Notes under the pieces: model-generated
What the model was told of the DNA's origin: nothing
The model's input: the letters and a program-made list of their open reading frames with translations, nothing else
Database searches by the model: none
Program-made: the position numbers and the translations under genes
Shown here: in pieces, positions 44,221 to 53,550 of the stretch
How the letters are laid out: every line of letters starts with the position of its first letter
How positions within the stretch are numbered: position 1 is the first letter of the stretch
Source of the DNA: an uncultured Pelagibacteraceae bacterium
Lineage (GTDB): Bacteria; Pseudomonadota; Alphaproteobacteria; Pelagibacterales; Pelagibacteraceae
Length of the DNA: 64,000 nt
Direction of reading: 5' to 3'
NCBI GenBank assembly: GCA_902571955.1
Contig: CACGDZ010000001.1
Coordinates: 62,001-126,000, forward strand

Positions 44221-44523
44221 ATGAAACTTACTCCTAGAGAAAAAGATAAACTTTTAATAAGCCTTGCAGCGATTGTCGCTAAAAATAGATTATCAAAAGG
44301 TATAAAATTGAATTATCCAGAAGCAATAGCCTTAATAACAGATTTTGTAGTAGAGGGAGCTAGAGAAGGTAAAAGTGTTGCAGAACTAATGGAGGCAGGA
44401 GCTCATGTTATTAAAAAAAAGGATTGTATGGAGGGCATTCCAGATATGGTGAAGGAAGTTCAAGTTGAAGCTACTTTTCCTGATGGAACCAAATTAGTAA
44501 CAGTGCACAAACCTATTAGATGA
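44221..44523 (+). CDS. ureA: Urease subunit gamma UreA
   Basis: Small urease subunit of 100 residues, with the conserved start [48 protein letters not shown] and the C-terminal [14 protein letters not shown]. It packs around the active-site subunit UreC. It abuts ureD and is separated from ureB by seven bases, so gamma and beta are separate proteins, as in most Proteobacteria, rather than the fused form of Helicobacter. Confidence 0.97.
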   Translation: MKLTPREKDKLLISLAAIVAKNRLSKGIKLNYPEAIALITDFVVEGAREGKSVAELMEAGAHVIKKKDCMEGIPDMVKEVQVEATFPDGTKLVTVHKPIR

Positions 44524-44530
44524 AAATATT

Positions 44531-44836
44531 ATGAAGCCAGGTGAAATAATAACAAAAAATGAGCAAATAGAATTAAATAAGGATACCAAAGTTACTAAGA
44601 TAAAAATTTCTAATTCTGGAGATAGACCTGTACAAGTTGGAAGCCATTATCACTTTTTTGAAACAAATGAGTATTTAGTTTTTGATCGAGAATTAGCATA
44701 TGGAAAAAGATTAAATATCCCCTCAGGAACCGCCGTAAGATTTGAACCAGGTCAATCTAAAGATGTTGAGCTTATAGAAATTAATGGATCAAAAAAAATA
44801 TACGGGTTCAATAAGAAAGTTATGGGTAATTTATAA
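44531..44836 (+). CDS. ureB: Urease subunit beta UreB
   Basis: Urease structural subunit of 101 residues, with [35 protein letters not shown], and [24 protein letters not shown], the standard UreB signatures. The stop overlaps the ureC ATG by one base (TAATG). Length is normal. Confidence 0.97.
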   Translation: MKPGEIITKNEQIELNKDTKVTKIKISNSGDRPVQVGSHYHFFETNEYLVFDRELAYGKRLNIPSGTAVRFEPGQSKDVELIEINGSKKIYGFNKKVMGNL

Positions 44837-46542
44837 TGGCTAAAATTTCTAGAGCAGCTTATGCAGATATGTATGGGCCTACAACAGGAGACAAAGTAAG
44901 GCTCGCAGATACCGACTTGTTCATTGAGGTTGAAAACGATCTAACCACTTATGGTGAAGAAGTAAAGTTTGGTGGAGGAAAAGTAATAAGAGATGGGATG
45001 GGCCAATCACAAATTAGTAGAAAAAGAGGAGCTGCAGATACAGTTATAACTAATGCTTTAATAGTTGATGTAAATGGAATTTATAAAGCTGATGTAGGTT
45101 TAAAGGATGGAAAAATATTTGAAATTGGTAAAGCTGGTAATCCAGATACTCAATCTAAAGTAAATATTATTATTGGTCCAGGAACAGAAATAATTGCTGG
45201 TGAAGGAAAAATTTTAACAGCAGGGGGTTTTGATAGTCACATTCATTATATATGTCCCCAACAAATTGATGATGCATTGCACTCAGGCATTACAACTATG
45301 CTTGGAGGAGGAACTGGACCGGCTCATGGAACACTTGCAACAACTTGTACACCCGGACCATGGCACATACAGAGAATGATTCAATCCGCTGATGGTTTTT
45401 CTATGAATTTAGCTTTTGCAGGAAAAGGAAACTCTTCATTACCAGAGGGACTTGAGGAACAAATTCTAGCAGGAGCTTCAGCTTTAAAATTACATGAGGA
45501 TTGGGGAACCACTCTTGGAGCAATTGATAATTGTTTAAATATTGCTGACAAAAATGATGTACAAGTAATGATTCATACAGATACTTTAAATGAAAGTGGG
45601 TTTGTAGAAAATACTATCAAAGCAATTAACAAAAGAACTATTCATGCTTTTCATACAGAGGGTGCTGGCGGTGGACACGCACCAGATATAATTAAAGTTT
45701 GTGGAGAAGAGTATGTTATTCCTTCTTCAACAAACCCTACTAGACCATATACAGTCAATACAATAGAAGAACATTTGGATATGCTGATGGTTTGTCATCA
45801 TCTTGATAAATCTATTCCAGAGGATGTAGCATTTGCCGAAAGTAGAATAAGAAGAGAAACAATTGCAGCAGAAGATATTCTTCATGATATGGGTGCTTTT
45901 TCAATTATTGCTTCAGATAGTCAGGCTATGGGTAGAGTTGGAGAAGTTATCATTAGAACTTGGCAAACTGCACATAAAATGAAAGTTCAAAGAGGAAGTT
46001 TACCAGAGGAAAAAGGGGATAATGATAATTTTAGAGTTAAAAGGTATTTAGCAAAATATACAATTAATCCAGCAATTGCTCATGGAATTTCAAAACACAT
46101 TGGTAGCATTGAAAAAAATAAACGTGCAGATTTAGTTTTGTGGGATCCAGCATTTTTTGGTGCAAAACCAGAAATGATACTAATAGGGGGAAGTATAGCT
46201 TGTGCGCAAATGGGAGACCCAAATGCATCAATTCCAACTCCTCAGCCAGTATACACTAGACCAATGTTTTCATCATTTGGAACTTCATTAGAGAAATCTT
46301 CAGTAATTTTCACAAGCAAACTAGCTCTTGAAAAGAATTCTTTAAAAGATGCAAGTATTAGAAAAGACTTATTACCTGTAGAAAACACAAGAGCCATTTC
46401 TAAAAAAGATATGATTTTAAACAATAAGTGTCCAAAAATTGAAGTTAATCCTGAAACATACGAGGTAAAAGCTGATGGTGAAATAATTACCTGTGAACCA
46501 GCTAAAGAACTTCCTTTGGCACAAAGATATTTTATGTTTTAG
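44836..46542 (+). CDS. ureC: Urease subunit alpha UreC (catalytic)
   Basis: Nickel-containing catalytic subunit that hydrolyses urea to ammonia and carbamate. The 568 residues have the nickel-ligand histidines in [14 protein letters not shown], the carbamylated lysine K218 in [27 protein letters not shown] and the active-site flap cysteine/histidine in [22 protein letters not shown]. All look intact, so the enzyme should be active if matured. The presence of a complete urease set points to urea as a nitrogen source; no urea transporter gene lies in the window. Confidence 0.98.
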   Translation: MAKISRAAYADMYGPTTGDKVRLADTDLFIEVENDLTTYGEEVKFGGGKVIRDGMGQSQISRKRGAADTVITNALIVDVNGIYKADVGLKDGKIFEIGKAGNPDTQSKVNIIIGPGTEIIAGEGKILTAGGFDSHIHYICPQQIDDALHSGITTMLGGGTGPAHGTLATTCTPGPWHIQRMIQSADGFSMNLAFAGKGNSSLPEGLEEQILAGASALKLHEDWGTTLGAIDNCLNIADKNDVQVMIHTDTLNESGFVENTIKAINKRTIHAFHTEGAGGGHAPDIIKVCGEEYVIPSSTNPTRPYTVNTIEEHLDMLMVCHHLDKSIPEDVAFAESRIRRETIAAEDILHDMGAFSIIASDSQAMGRVGEVIIRTWQTAHKMKVQRGSLPEEKGDNDNFRVKRYLAKYTINPAIAHGISKHIGSIEKNKRADLVLWDPAFFGAKPEMILIGGSIACAQMGDPNASIPTPQPVYTRPMFSSFGTSLEKSSVIFTSKLALEKNSLKDASIRKDLLPVENTRAISKKDMILNNKCPKIEVNPETYEVKADGEIITCEPAKELPLAQRYFMF

Positions 46543-46545
46543 CTT

Positions 46546-46989
46546 ATGGATAATTGTTTTTTAATAGTTAATAAAATAGCCAAAAATAAAGCAAAAGATC
46601 ATATTTCTTTATCATATGATGAGCGATTTTTGAGAAGAAAAAAGCTTGTTTCAGATAATGGTTTTGAGTTTTTAGTAAATTTACCAGAGACAAAATCACT
46701 TTCAGAAAATCAAGCGTTTAGGCTTCAAAGTGGAAATTTGATTTTAATCAAAAACAAAAAAGAAAGTTTACTTGAAATAAAAGGGAATAATTTAATGCAA
46801 TTAATTTGGCATATTGGAAATAGGCATATGCCATGCCAAATTGAAAAAGATAGAATTTTTATTCAGTATGACGAAGTTATAAAAAAAATGATATTAAAAT
46901 TAGGAGGAAAGGTTAAGAAAGTTTTAAGACCTTTTAAACCAGAGGGAGGAGCATATGGAATTGGTAGAACCCATAGCCATAGACACTAA
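46546..46989 (+). CDS. ureE: Urease nickel metallochaperone UreE
   Basis: Delivers nickel to the urease maturation complex. The 147 residues contain KDHISLSYDERFLRRKKLVSDNG, LIWHIGNRHMPCQIEKDRIFIQYD, with the key metal-binding histidine in RHMPCQI, and a histidine tail [10 protein letters not shown] at the C-terminus, which is short compared with Klebsiella. It overlaps ureF by 35 bases. Confidence 0.95.
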   Translation: MDNCFLIVNKIAKNKAKDHISLSYDERFLRRKKLVSDNGFEFLVNLPETKSLSENQAFRLQSGNLILIKNKKESLLEIKGNNLMQLIWHIGNRHMPCQIEKDRIFIQYDEVIKKMILKLGGKVKKVLRPFKPEGGAYGIGRTHSHRH

Positions 46990-47635
46990 AATAAAAGGTA
47001 AAAAAGATTTAAAAGAATCGTTACAAATTCTTCAAACTTGGTTTTCACCATCATTTCCTGTAGGAAGCTTTTCATATTCTCATGGTTTAGAGGCAATGAT
47101 TAATGATAATTTTATTAAGTCAAAAGAAGATATTATAGATTATTTAAAATGTATCTTAAAATATGGAACAGGTAAAAATGATATAATTTTAATGAAACAT
47201 ACTTATCAAGGAGAAGAGTTAAATGAACTGGCCTTATCTCTTTGTCCATCCAAAGAAAGAAAAATTGAGTCTATTGAAATGGGTAATGCTTTTAGAAAAG
47301 TGTTAGCTGATAGTTGGGATTTTAAAATTCTTGAAAATACTGCATATCCAATTGCAGTTGCTAAAGCGGCTAAACATTTTGATATACCCTTGAACTTAAC
47401 TATTGTATCTTATCTACAATCCTTTGTATCAAATCTAATAAATGTTTGCATTAAACATATACCAATTGGGCAAAAAATTGGACAGGACTGTATAATTAAA
47501 ACTTACGAATTAATAAGAGAAATAGAAAAAGAAAATCAAAATTTAAATTTAGAAGACTTAGGTGGAATTTGTTTTAATAGTGATATCTACAGTATTAAGC
47601 ATGAAAGTTTGAAAACGCGAATTTATAAGACATGA
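46955..47635 (+). CDS. ureF: Urease accessory protein UreF
   Basis: Partner of UreD and UreG in nickel delivery. The 226 residues include [50 protein letters not shown] and [23 protein letters not shown]-type helices, matching the all-helical UreF. The ATG at 46955 is the first usable start and gives a 35-base overlap with ureE; the conserved domain begins around residue 20, so a later non-ATG start is possible. It overlaps ureG by four bases. Confidence 0.92.
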   Translation: MELVEPIAIDTKIKGKKDLKESLQILQTWFSPSFPVGSFSYSHGLEAMINDNFIKSKEDIIDYLKCILKYGTGKNDIILMKHTYQGEELNELALSLCPSKERKIESIEMGNAFRKVLADSWDFKILENTAYPIAVAKAAKHFDIPLNLTIVSYLQSFVSNLINVCIKHIPIGQKIGQDCIIKTYELIREIEKENQNLNLEDLGGICFNSDIYSIKHESLKTRIYKT

Positions 47636-48243
47636 AAAAAAAAAATGGACCATTAAAAGTTGGAATAGGTGGACCTGTTGGTGCAGGTAAGACAAGTTTA
47701 ACAGCTGAATTGTGTAAATTTTTGTCAAAGAAGATTTCTATGGCTGTAATATCAAATGATATTTATACAAAAGAAGATGCAGAATTTTTAATGAAAGTTC
47801 AAGCTCTACCTTTAGAGAGAATTAAAGGAGTTGAAACAGGAGGATGTCCACATACAGCAATTCGTGAAGATGCTTCAATTAATATGCTTGCTGTTGAAAA
47901 TATGAAAAAAAAATTTCCTGATCTTGATTTGATTTTAATCGAGTCCGGTGGAGATAATTTAGCAGCAACTTTTAGTCCTGAATTAGTTGATCTATCTATT
48001 TATGTTATTGACGTTGGTATGGGTGGAGATATCCCTAGAAAAGGTGGCCCTGCCATTCAAAAATCAGACTTGTTAATTATTAACAAGACAGATTTAGCTC
48101 CTCATGTAGAAGTTAATCTCGAAACCATGAAAGAAGACGTAAAAAAAGTCCGAAATGGCTTACCTTATGTTTTTTGTCAGATGAAAAAACAAATCGGTGT
48201 TGAAGATGTTGCTAAATTCTTATTTTCATCAGGTGGACTATAG
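47632..48243 (+). CDS. ureG: Urease accessory GTPase UreG
   Basis: SIMIBI-class GTPase that powers nickel insertion. The 203 residues have the P-loop [17 protein letters not shown], the metal-binding CPH motif in [34 protein letters not shown] (Walker B) and the guanine motif NKTDLAP. It ends the urease operon; the umuC gene converges with a ten-base gap and no clear terminator. Confidence 0.97.
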   Translation: MKKKNGPLKVGIGGPVGAGKTSLTAELCKFLSKKISMAVISNDIYTKEDAEFLMKVQALPLERIKGVETGGCPHTAIREDASINMLAVENMKKKFPDLDLILIESGGDNLAATFSPELVDLSIYVIDVGMGGDIPRKGGPAIQKSDLLIINKTDLAPHVEVNLETMKEDVKKVRNGLPYVFCQMKKQIGVEDVAKFLFSSGGL

Positions 48244-48253
48244 AGTTTTTTTA

Positions 48254-49531
48254 TTATGCTCTAATCGTTGGTAAACAATAGAAATCAGCTGTATCAATTT
48301 TAGAAGAATACTGCCTTCGCATATTCCACTTCTTATGAACACCAGCACTTGCAACGCTCAAAGTCGATCTTCCGTATCGATGATTAGTATTATCAATTGA
48401 TCGCATTAAGCTATTTATTTTTTCATCCTTTTCAGATGTAAATAAATTTGTTTTATCACTAGCATTCGATAATCCTGTTAGCATCACACCTGCTTTTTGA
48501 TAACGGTAACCATTTTTAAAAATACTCTCAAGTATTGAAACTGCTGTCTTAACTGTTTCAATACTGTTGTTTGTTGCAATTGGAAAATCAACTGTCTTTG
48601 CGTTTGAATAATATCCAAAGTTTCTTTGGAAAGGACTAGTTCTAACAAACACTGTAATTGCTTTTGCAACTAAAGACTCTGATCTAATTTTTTCAGATGC
48701 ATTTAAACAATAATTTGCAACTGCTTCTTTTAATTCTTGAAACGTTTCAATTCTTTTTCCAAATGATCTTGAAACTACACAACTCTTTCGTTTAGTTGTA
48801 GTTGTCTCTAAACCTATACAAGAAACTCCTCTCAGCTCCATTGCAGTTCTTGAACTTAAAACATTTGAAGATTTTTTGATCCAGGTATTAGACTTATTTT
48901 TTAATTGTTTAGCATTATATATACCATGCTTTTGATAAAACTTAGTTAATTGCCTTCCAACACCCCAGACATCATTAATTTCAACTTTTTCTAAAATAGG
49001 ATCTAAGTTTTCAATTCCAATTAAACTAGTAACTCCTGATTGTTTTTTCTTTGCAATATGATTTGCAACTTTACTTAAAGTTTTTGTATTAGCTATTCCA
49101 ATACTTGTTGGAATACCTGTCCATTGTAAAACTGTTTCTCTAATTTCTTTTCCAACTTTCTCTACTTCAGTGTCAGGAAAGTTTGATAAATCTAAAAAAG
49201 CTTCGTCAATGGAGTAAACTTCTATTTCTGAATTAAATCTTTTAAGCGTTCGCATTACTCTTCTAGATAAATCTCCATATAAAGAATAATTAGATGAAAA
49301 TACTTCAACTTTATTTTTAAGAATAATATCTTTTGCTTTAAAGTAGGGTTCACCCATTTTAATACCTAAAGCTTTTGCTTCATTTGATCTTGAAATAATA
49401 CAACCATCATTGTTAGATAAAACAACAACAGGTTTTCTTCTTATTTTTGGATTAAATAATCTTTCACATGAGACATAAAAAGAATTACAATCAATTAATG
49501 CTATTTTTTTAGTACGTTGAATGGATGACAT
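48254..49531 (-). CDS. umuC: Error-prone DNA polymerase V catalytic subunit UmuC
   Basis: Y-family translesion polymerase. The 425 residues (ATG at 49531) begin [19 protein letters not shown], with metal-binding D and the steric-gate FY, followed by [18 protein letters not shown], and the second acidic motif [13 protein letters not shown]. The thumb and little-finger regions ([33 protein letters not shown]) and a C-terminal UmuC-type domain follow. An in-frame TTG at 49540 could add three residues, but the ATG suits the family start. It overlaps umuD by 23 bases and is expected to be SOS-induced. Confidence 0.95.
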   Translation of the reverse strand: MSSIQRTKKIALIDCNSFYVSCERLFNPKIRRKPVVVLSNNDGCIISRSNEAKALGIKMGEPYFKAKDIILKNKVEVFSSNYSLYGDLSRRVMRTLKRFNSEIEVYSIDEAFLDLSNFPDTEVEKVGKEIRETVLQWTGIPTSIGIANTKTLSKVANHIAKKKQSGVTSLIGIENLDPILEKVEINDVWGVGRQLTKFYQKHGIYNAKQLKNKSNTWIKKSSNVLSSRTAMELRGVSCIGLETTTTKRKSCVVSRSFGKRIETFQELKEAVANYCLNASEKIRSESLVAKAITVFVRTSPFQRNFGYYSNAKTVDFPIATNNSIETVKTAVSILESIFKNGYRYQKAGVMLTGLSNASDKTNLFTSEKDEKINSLMRSIDNTNHRYGRSTLSVASAGVHKKWNMRRQYSSKIDTADFYCLPTIRA

Positions 49532-49904
49532 AAGTAACAACTCCCCAAATAAAAATATCTTGTTCTTCGTTAATTAAAATTCTGTCAGAAAATTCTTTAG
49601 ATCCAGAAGTTAAAAATTTTTTATCTCTTTCTTGAACTAAGGTTTTAACTACAAGCTCGTCATGAACATTAGCAATTACTGTTGAAAAGTTTTTTGGTTT
49701 TAAACTTTTATCGACAACTAATAAATCACCATCATTAATACCAACATCGACCATGGATTTGCCTTGAACTCTAATGATGAAAGTTGCTGGAACATTTCTT
49801 ATTAAATGCATGTTCAGATCAATATCTTCTTCGATATAATCGGTTGCAGGGGAAGGAAAACCAGCGCCTGCTTTATGTAGATAATAAGGGATTGTCAGCT
49901 TCAT
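49509..49904 (-). CDS. umuD: Self-cleaving polymerase V accessory protein UmuD
   Basis: LexA-like S24 peptidase that is cut to active UmuD' during SOS. The 131 residues keep the dyad: S50 in [15 protein letters not shown] and K87 in DELVVKTL. The likely cleavage site is A14-G15 in [10 protein letters not shown]; the spacing to the dyad (14/15, 50, 87) equals that of E. coli UmuD (24/25, 60, 97) shifted by ten. A LexA-type box abuts its start codon. It is immediately followed by umuC. Confidence 0.95.
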   Translation of the reverse strand: MKLTIPYYLHKAGAGFPSPATDYIEEDIDLNMHLIRNVPATFIIRVQGKSMVDVGINDGDLLVVDKSLKPKNFSTVIANVHDELVVKTLVQERDKKFLTSGSKEFSDRILINEEQDIFIWGVVTYVIHSTY

Positions 49905-49919
49905 GTTCTTGTTTTGTTC
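49905..49919 (-). promoter_or_regulatory. LexA (SOS) box of umuDC, GAAC-N7-GAAC
   Basis: Read on the coding strand it is GAACAAAACAAGAAC, a perfect match to the alphaproteobacterial LexA pattern GAAC-N7-GAAC (GTTC-N7-GTTC on the other strand). It touches the umuD ATG and lies between -10 and the start, so bound LexA would cover the predicted transcription start. This makes SOS control of umuDC very likely. Confidence 0.85.
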
Positions 49920-49922
49920 TAA

Positions 49923-49951
49923 TTTATAGCCTATTTATTTAATACACTCAA
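49923..49951 (-). promoter_or_regulatory. Predicted sigma-70-type promoter of umuDC
   Basis: On the minus strand TTGAGT (49951-49946) and TATAAA (49928-49923) are separated by exactly 17 bases, close to the TTGACA/TATAAT consensus. The start point would fall near 49915, inside the LexA box and about ten bases from the ATG, leaving a very short leader. Confidence 0.65.
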
Positions 49952-49975
49952 GAGGTTGTATTTTGAGTCTGTAAC

Positions 49976-49997
49976 TGAATCAAAAGTGAATCAAAAG
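49976..49997. repeat. Tandem 11-bp direct repeat between umuD and the cupin gene
   Basis: TGAATCAAAAG occurs twice with no spacer (49976-49986 and 49987-49997). Eleven bases is close to one helical turn, so it could be a binding site for the cupin-gene promoter on the other strand, or a replication-slippage remnant. No other copy was noticed nearby. Confidence 0.5.
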
Positions 49998-50088
49998 GTG
50001 AACATCCAAACTACATTTTGTGTGCTTGTGGATAACTCCAACCAAGGATAGTTTAAAATTCTAATTTAATTATAAAAGGAAAAAAATA

Positions 50089-50439
50089 ATGAGTTCAATT
50101 GAAGTCAAAACTTTTGACAATCCAGACGAAAGTAACACGAATTTTAAAAATGCCAAAATAGATATTGTGAAAGTAGGAGATCAAAGAGTTATGAGATTAG
50201 TTTTACAACCAGGTTGGAAATGGTCACAAGACATTAAGCCAACAGTTGGCACAGATAGCTGCAAAGCAAAACATCTTGGCGTAATTGTTTCAGGGGCAGT
50301 TTGCGCAAAACATGATGATGGAACTGAATTAACTTATAAAGCTGGTGATGCATATTCAATTGAACCTGGTCATGATGGTTGGGTAGTAGGCGATAAACCT
50401 GCGGTAGTTTATGAGTTTCATGGAAAATGGGGAGAATAA
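50089..50439 (+). CDS. Cupin-domain protein
   Basis: A 116-residue single-domain cupin. The first barrel motif is around RLVLQPGWKWSQDIKPTVGTDSCKAKHLGVIVSG and the second around YKAGDAYSIEPGHDGWVVGDKPAVVYEFHG, giving histidines in KHLG and PGHDGW that could hold a metal. The purpose is unknown; such small cupins often bind sugars or act as isomerases or ligand sensors. It is followed by a VOC protein and a GFA protein at gaps of 16 and 12 bases, probably a small operon. An SD-like AAAAGGA precedes the ATG. Confidence 0.8.
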   Translation: MSSIEVKTFDNPDESNTNFKNAKIDIVKVGDQRVMRLVLQPGWKWSQDIKPTVGTDSCKAKHLGVIVSGAVCAKHDDGTELTYKAGDAYSIEPGHDGWVVGDKPAVVYEFHGKWGE

Positions 50440-50455
50440 TAAATAAATATAAATC

Positions 50456-50839
50456 ATGAATATTTTAGATTTTGTAATGGTGGGGTCTAATGACTATGAA
50501 AAGTCTAGTGAGTTTTATGATGTTATACTTGAACCATTAAAATTAAAAAAAACTTTAAAGACTGAAAAATATATTGGTTATTCTCATTTAGGTGAACCAG
50601 AAAAAGTGATTTTTTATATTACAAACCCAGTAAATGGTAAACCAGCAACTTTTGGCAATGGAACGCAAATTACTTTATTAGCAGACTCTAAAGAAGCGGT
50701 TGAAAAATTTTATGAAATTGCAATTTCTAAGGGTGCAGTTGATGAAGGACGCCCAGGGGTCAGAAAAGATGGAAATTATTATGCTTATATTCGTGACTTA
50801 GATGGAAATAAGATTGCAGCTAAAAGTGTTTTAAAATAA
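50456..50839 (+). CDS. VOC (glyoxalase/bleomycin-resistance fold) protein
   Basis: A 127-residue protein with the paired beta-alpha-beta-beta-beta modules of the VOC superfamily: ILDFVMVGSNDYEKSSEFYDVILEPLKL, then FYEIAISKGAVDEGRPGVRKDGNYYAYIRDLDGNKIAA. The C-terminal DLDGNKI metal-ligand-type motif is typical; the usual N-terminal metal histidine is replaced (FVMVGS). Function not assignable beyond fold; glyoxalase-like or lyase/dioxygenase relatives are possible. Neighbours are the cupin and GFA genes. Confidence 0.82.
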   Translation: MNILDFVMVGSNDYEKSSEFYDVILEPLKLKKTLKTEKYIGYSHLGEPEKVIFYITNPVNGKPATFGNGTQITLLADSKEAVEKFYEIAISKGAVDEGRPGVRKDGNYYAYIRDLDGNKIAAKSVLK

Positions 50840-50851
50840 AAAAGGAGATAT

Positions 50852-51217
50852 ATGAAATTAAATTGTCATTGTGGAGCTGTAGAAGCAGAAATTAATGCTA
50901 CAGTTAACGAATTAGCAAAAATTGTAAGATGTAATTGCTCTATTTGTAAAAGAAAAAATGCAACAATGGGGATGGTTAAAAACGAAGACTTTAAAGTTAC
51001 TAAAGGACAAGATAAATTAAAACTTTATCAGTATCATACTAAAGTTGCTAACCATTACTTTTGTACTGAATGTGGAATTTACACTCATCACAATCCAAGA
51101 AGTGCACCTGCTATGACTGGTTTTAACTTAGGTTGTGCAGATGAAGTTAAAGTAGAAGATTTAAAAGAAGTAGCAAACTTCGATGGTTTAAACCATCCGA
51201 TGGATCAAGAAAAATAA
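50852..51217 (+). CDS. GFA / CENP-V family zinc protein
   Basis: A 121-residue zinc protein of the glutathione-dependent formaldehyde-activating enzyme fold. Cysteine motifs: KLNCHCGAVEAEI at the start, VRCNCSICKRKNATMG in the middle and HYFCTECGIYTHHNPRS later, supplying two zinc sites. Although related to Gfa of Paracoccus, most homologues have unknown roles. A good ribosome site (AAAGGAGAT) lies before the ATG. Together with the VOC and cupin genes it forms a possible aldehyde-handling group, but that is inference. Confidence 0.85.
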   Translation: MKLNCHCGAVEAEINATVNELAKIVRCNCSICKRKNATMGMVKNEDFKVTKGQDKLKLYQYHTKVANHYFCTECGIYTHHNPRSAPAMTGFNLGCADEVKVEDLKEVANFDGLNHPMDQEK

Positions 51218-51224
51218 AAGTCTA

Positions 51225-52154
51225 ATGAAATTATCTGAAGAGTGTTTTAAGAAAGTTAAAAAAGACTGTTTTAAATTTATTAAATCACAAGAAACTTCAA
51301 CTGAAAAGTTTGGCAACAAACAGGGGATGATCAAAAACTATTTAATCCCAATATGTTTTTGGATCGCAAATAAAGCAGATAACAAAAAACCATATTTTGT
51401 TGGATTAGCTGGAGGTCAAGGAACAGGCAAAACAACTATTAGTTCAATAATAAAGATAATATTAGAAAAGTATTTTAAACTAAAAGTATTTAAGATTTCT
51501 ATTGATGATTTTTATAAAACTAGAAAAGAAAGAATAGCTTTATCAAAGAAAGTACATCCAATGTTACTTACTAGGGGAGTTCCTGGAACTCATGATATCA
51601 GCATGATGCTGGATTTCTTTAAAAAATCGAAAGCAAAAAAATTTAAAAATATAAAGTTACCAAACTTTAATAAGGCAATTGATGACAGATTTCCTAAAAA
51701 TAAATGGAACAAAATTAACAAAAGACCAGATGTTATTATTTTTGAAGGATGGTGTGTTGGAGCAAGAGCTGAAACTTACAAGACATTAAAAAAATCTATT
51801 AATTCTATGGAAAAAGCTAATGATAATAAACTAGTTTGGAGAAAATATGTTAATCAACAATTAAAAACTAAATATAAAAAGCTATATTCTCAGTTAAATT
51901 GTATGATTTACTTAAAAGCAAAAAACTTTAGTTTACTACAAAAGTGGAGATTAAAGCAGGAACACAAACTATGGTTAAAAACGAGGAAAAAAGGTGGTCA
52001 TAAAATAATGAGTAAAGGGGACGTAATAAATTTTATGCAAACCTACCAAAGAATTACTCAAAATATGTTTAAAAAAATGCCCAAATACGCATCTATAATT
52101 TTAAATTTAAACAGTAACCATCAAATTAAAACTGCTATATATAAAGCGAAATGA
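51225..52154 (+). CDS. D-glycerate 3-kinase-like P-loop kinase
   Basis: A 309-residue P-loop enzyme of the phosphoribulokinase/uridine-kinase fold with the P-loop GLAGGQGTGKTTISS, ISIDDFYKTRKERIALSKKVHPMLLTRGVPGTHDI, and IIFEGWCVGARAE. The RGVPGTHD and FEGWC motifs match plant-type glycerate kinase (GLYK) and yeast relatives. If so, it makes 3-phosphoglycerate from glycerate (photorespiration-like or glycolate metabolism). It overlaps the tolC-like gene by four bases, an unrelated function. Confidence 0.78.
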   Translation: MKLSEECFKKVKKDCFKFIKSQETSTEKFGNKQGMIKNYLIPICFWIANKADNKKPYFVGLAGGQGTGKTTISSIIKIILEKYFKLKVFKISIDDFYKTRKERIALSKKVHPMLLTRGVPGTHDISMMLDFFKKSKAKKFKNIKLPNFNKAIDDRFPKNKWNKINKRPDVIIFEGWCVGARAETYKTLKKSINSMEKANDNKLVWRKYVNQQLKTKYKKLYSQLNCMIYLKAKNFSLLQKWRLKQEHKLWLKTRKKGGHKIMSKGDVINFMQTYQRITQNMFKKMPKYASIILNLNSNHQIKTAIYKAK

Positions 52155-53443
52155 AAAAAATATTAATAATAGTAATCGCATCAATATTTTATTTTAGTAA
52201 CGCATTTGCAGTTACTCTTCTTGATGCATTAAATCAAACATATCAAAATAATATTCAATTAAATGCTGAAAGAGAAAATATTAAGGTTTCAGAGGAAGAT
52301 GTAAATATTGCAAAAGCTGATTACAAACCTTCTTTAACTGTAAAAGGATCAAAAAGTTTTGAGAATACAAACAAATTAACTAATCAAAGTGGTGGCGATG
52401 CAAGTGTTAACGACGTAGATCCATTTACAACTTCAATTAAATTAGAACAAACATTACTTGATTATAGAAGAGATCTTACACTTGAAAAAAATATTACCGC
52501 TTTAGATTTAGCTAAAGCTCAGTTAATTAAAAAAGAACAGGATATTTTACATAAAGCAATTGATGCATTCACAAATTTAATTTTAGCTAGAGAGACACTA
52601 GATATTAATGCTAAAAATTTAAATCTTTTAATTAGACAAGTAGAAAATGATAAAATTAGAAGAGACAGAGGTCAAATTACAAATACTGACTTAGCACAAT
52701 CAGAGTCATCACTTGCAGGTGCTCAAGCACAATTTGCTAAAGCAAAAAGTGACTTATTAATCAGTAAACTTAATTATGAGAATATAATTGGTAAAATTAG
52801 TGATCCAAATCAATTACAAAAAAATTCAAATGCGATAGTTGGTATTCCAAGTACTTTAAACGAGGCAATTAATCTTTCAAAACAAAATAACCCTGATATT
52901 CAAATAGCAAAATTTGATTTAGCAAAAGCTGAAAAGGAATTAGCAATTTCAGAGTCAGATTTAAAACCAACTGCTTCTTTGTCTTTAGAAAGATCTTATA
53001 CAGAAGACCTTAGTTCAACTTATGATGAGAGAGAAAAAGATATATTAAAAGCCGAGATTAGTTGGCCTTTTTATTCAGGTGGAAAAAAGAGATCAACTAT
53101 TTCTAAAAATTCAAATTTAACTACTAGAAAAAGATTATTGTTAGATGATGCTGTAAGAACAAATGAAACAAATGTAGCAAGCGCTTGGTCTAGTCTAGAG
53201 TCATCAGAAAGTTTTTTAAATTCAGTTAGAGTTCAAGTAAATGCTGCTGAAATAGCTAATGAAGGAATAGCTGCAGAATACGAAAGAGGATCTAGAACTA
53301 CTTTAGATGTTATCCAATCAAATGCTTTATTACTTTCCGCTCAAATTTCTTTAGCAAATTCCGAGAAAAATTATCTTATGGCCCAATATAATCTGCTTAA
53401 AACAGTAGGTTTGTTAAACAGCCAATATCTAAAACTTAAGTAA
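52151..53443 (+). CDS. tolC: TolC-family outer membrane efflux channel
   Basis: Outer-membrane/periplasmic channel for type I secretion or drug efflux. The 430 residues have a Sec signal (KKILIIVIASIFYFSNAFA) and two outer-membrane efflux repeats with long coiled coils. Recognisable features are LLDALNQTYQNN, DINAKNLNLLIRQVENDKIRRDRGQITNTDLAQSES, and the equivalent in the second half FEYERGSRTTLDVIQSNALLLSAQISLANSEKNYLMAQYNLLKTVGLL. No inner-membrane partner genes lie next to it. Confidence 0.93.
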   Translation: MKKILIIVIASIFYFSNAFAVTLLDALNQTYQNNIQLNAERENIKVSEEDVNIAKADYKPSLTVKGSKSFENTNKLTNQSGGDASVNDVDPFTTSIKLEQTLLDYRRDLTLEKNITALDLAKAQLIKKEQDILHKAIDAFTNLILARETLDINAKNLNLLIRQVENDKIRRDRGQITNTDLAQSESSLAGAQAQFAKAKSDLLISKLNYENIIGKISDPNQLQKNSNAIVGIPSTLNEAINLSKQNNPDIQIAKFDLAKAEKELAISESDLKPTASLSLERSYTEDLSSTYDEREKDILKAEISWPFYSGGKKRSTISKNSNLTTRKRLLLDDAVRTNETNVASAWSSLESSESFLNSVRVQVNAAEIANEGIAAEYERGSRTTLDVIQSNALLLSAQISLANSEKNYLMAQYNLLKTVGLLNSQYLKLK

Positions 53444-53486
53444 TTGTTTGATTTTTAAGGCCAAAAAATAAACATATTGCTAATGA

Positions 53487-53501
53487 GAACAAAATGTGTA
53501 C
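53487..53501 (+). promoter_or_regulatory. Near-match LexA box upstream of recA
   Basis: GAAC-AAAATGT-GTAC differs in one base from GAAC-N7-GAAC and shares GAACAAAA with the perfect box of umuDC 3.5 kb away. It lies about 50 bases before the recA ATG, a reasonable operator position. Confidence 0.5.
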
Positions 53502-53550
53502 ATTTATTTCATGATTCGAGTGTTAAAAAATTTAAAAAAAGAGGCAAAAA

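Noticed and set aside
48240-48270. Weak TAGAG/CTCTA inverted repeat between ureG and umuC
   Set aside because: Five pairs and partly inside coding sequence; insufficient for a terminator.
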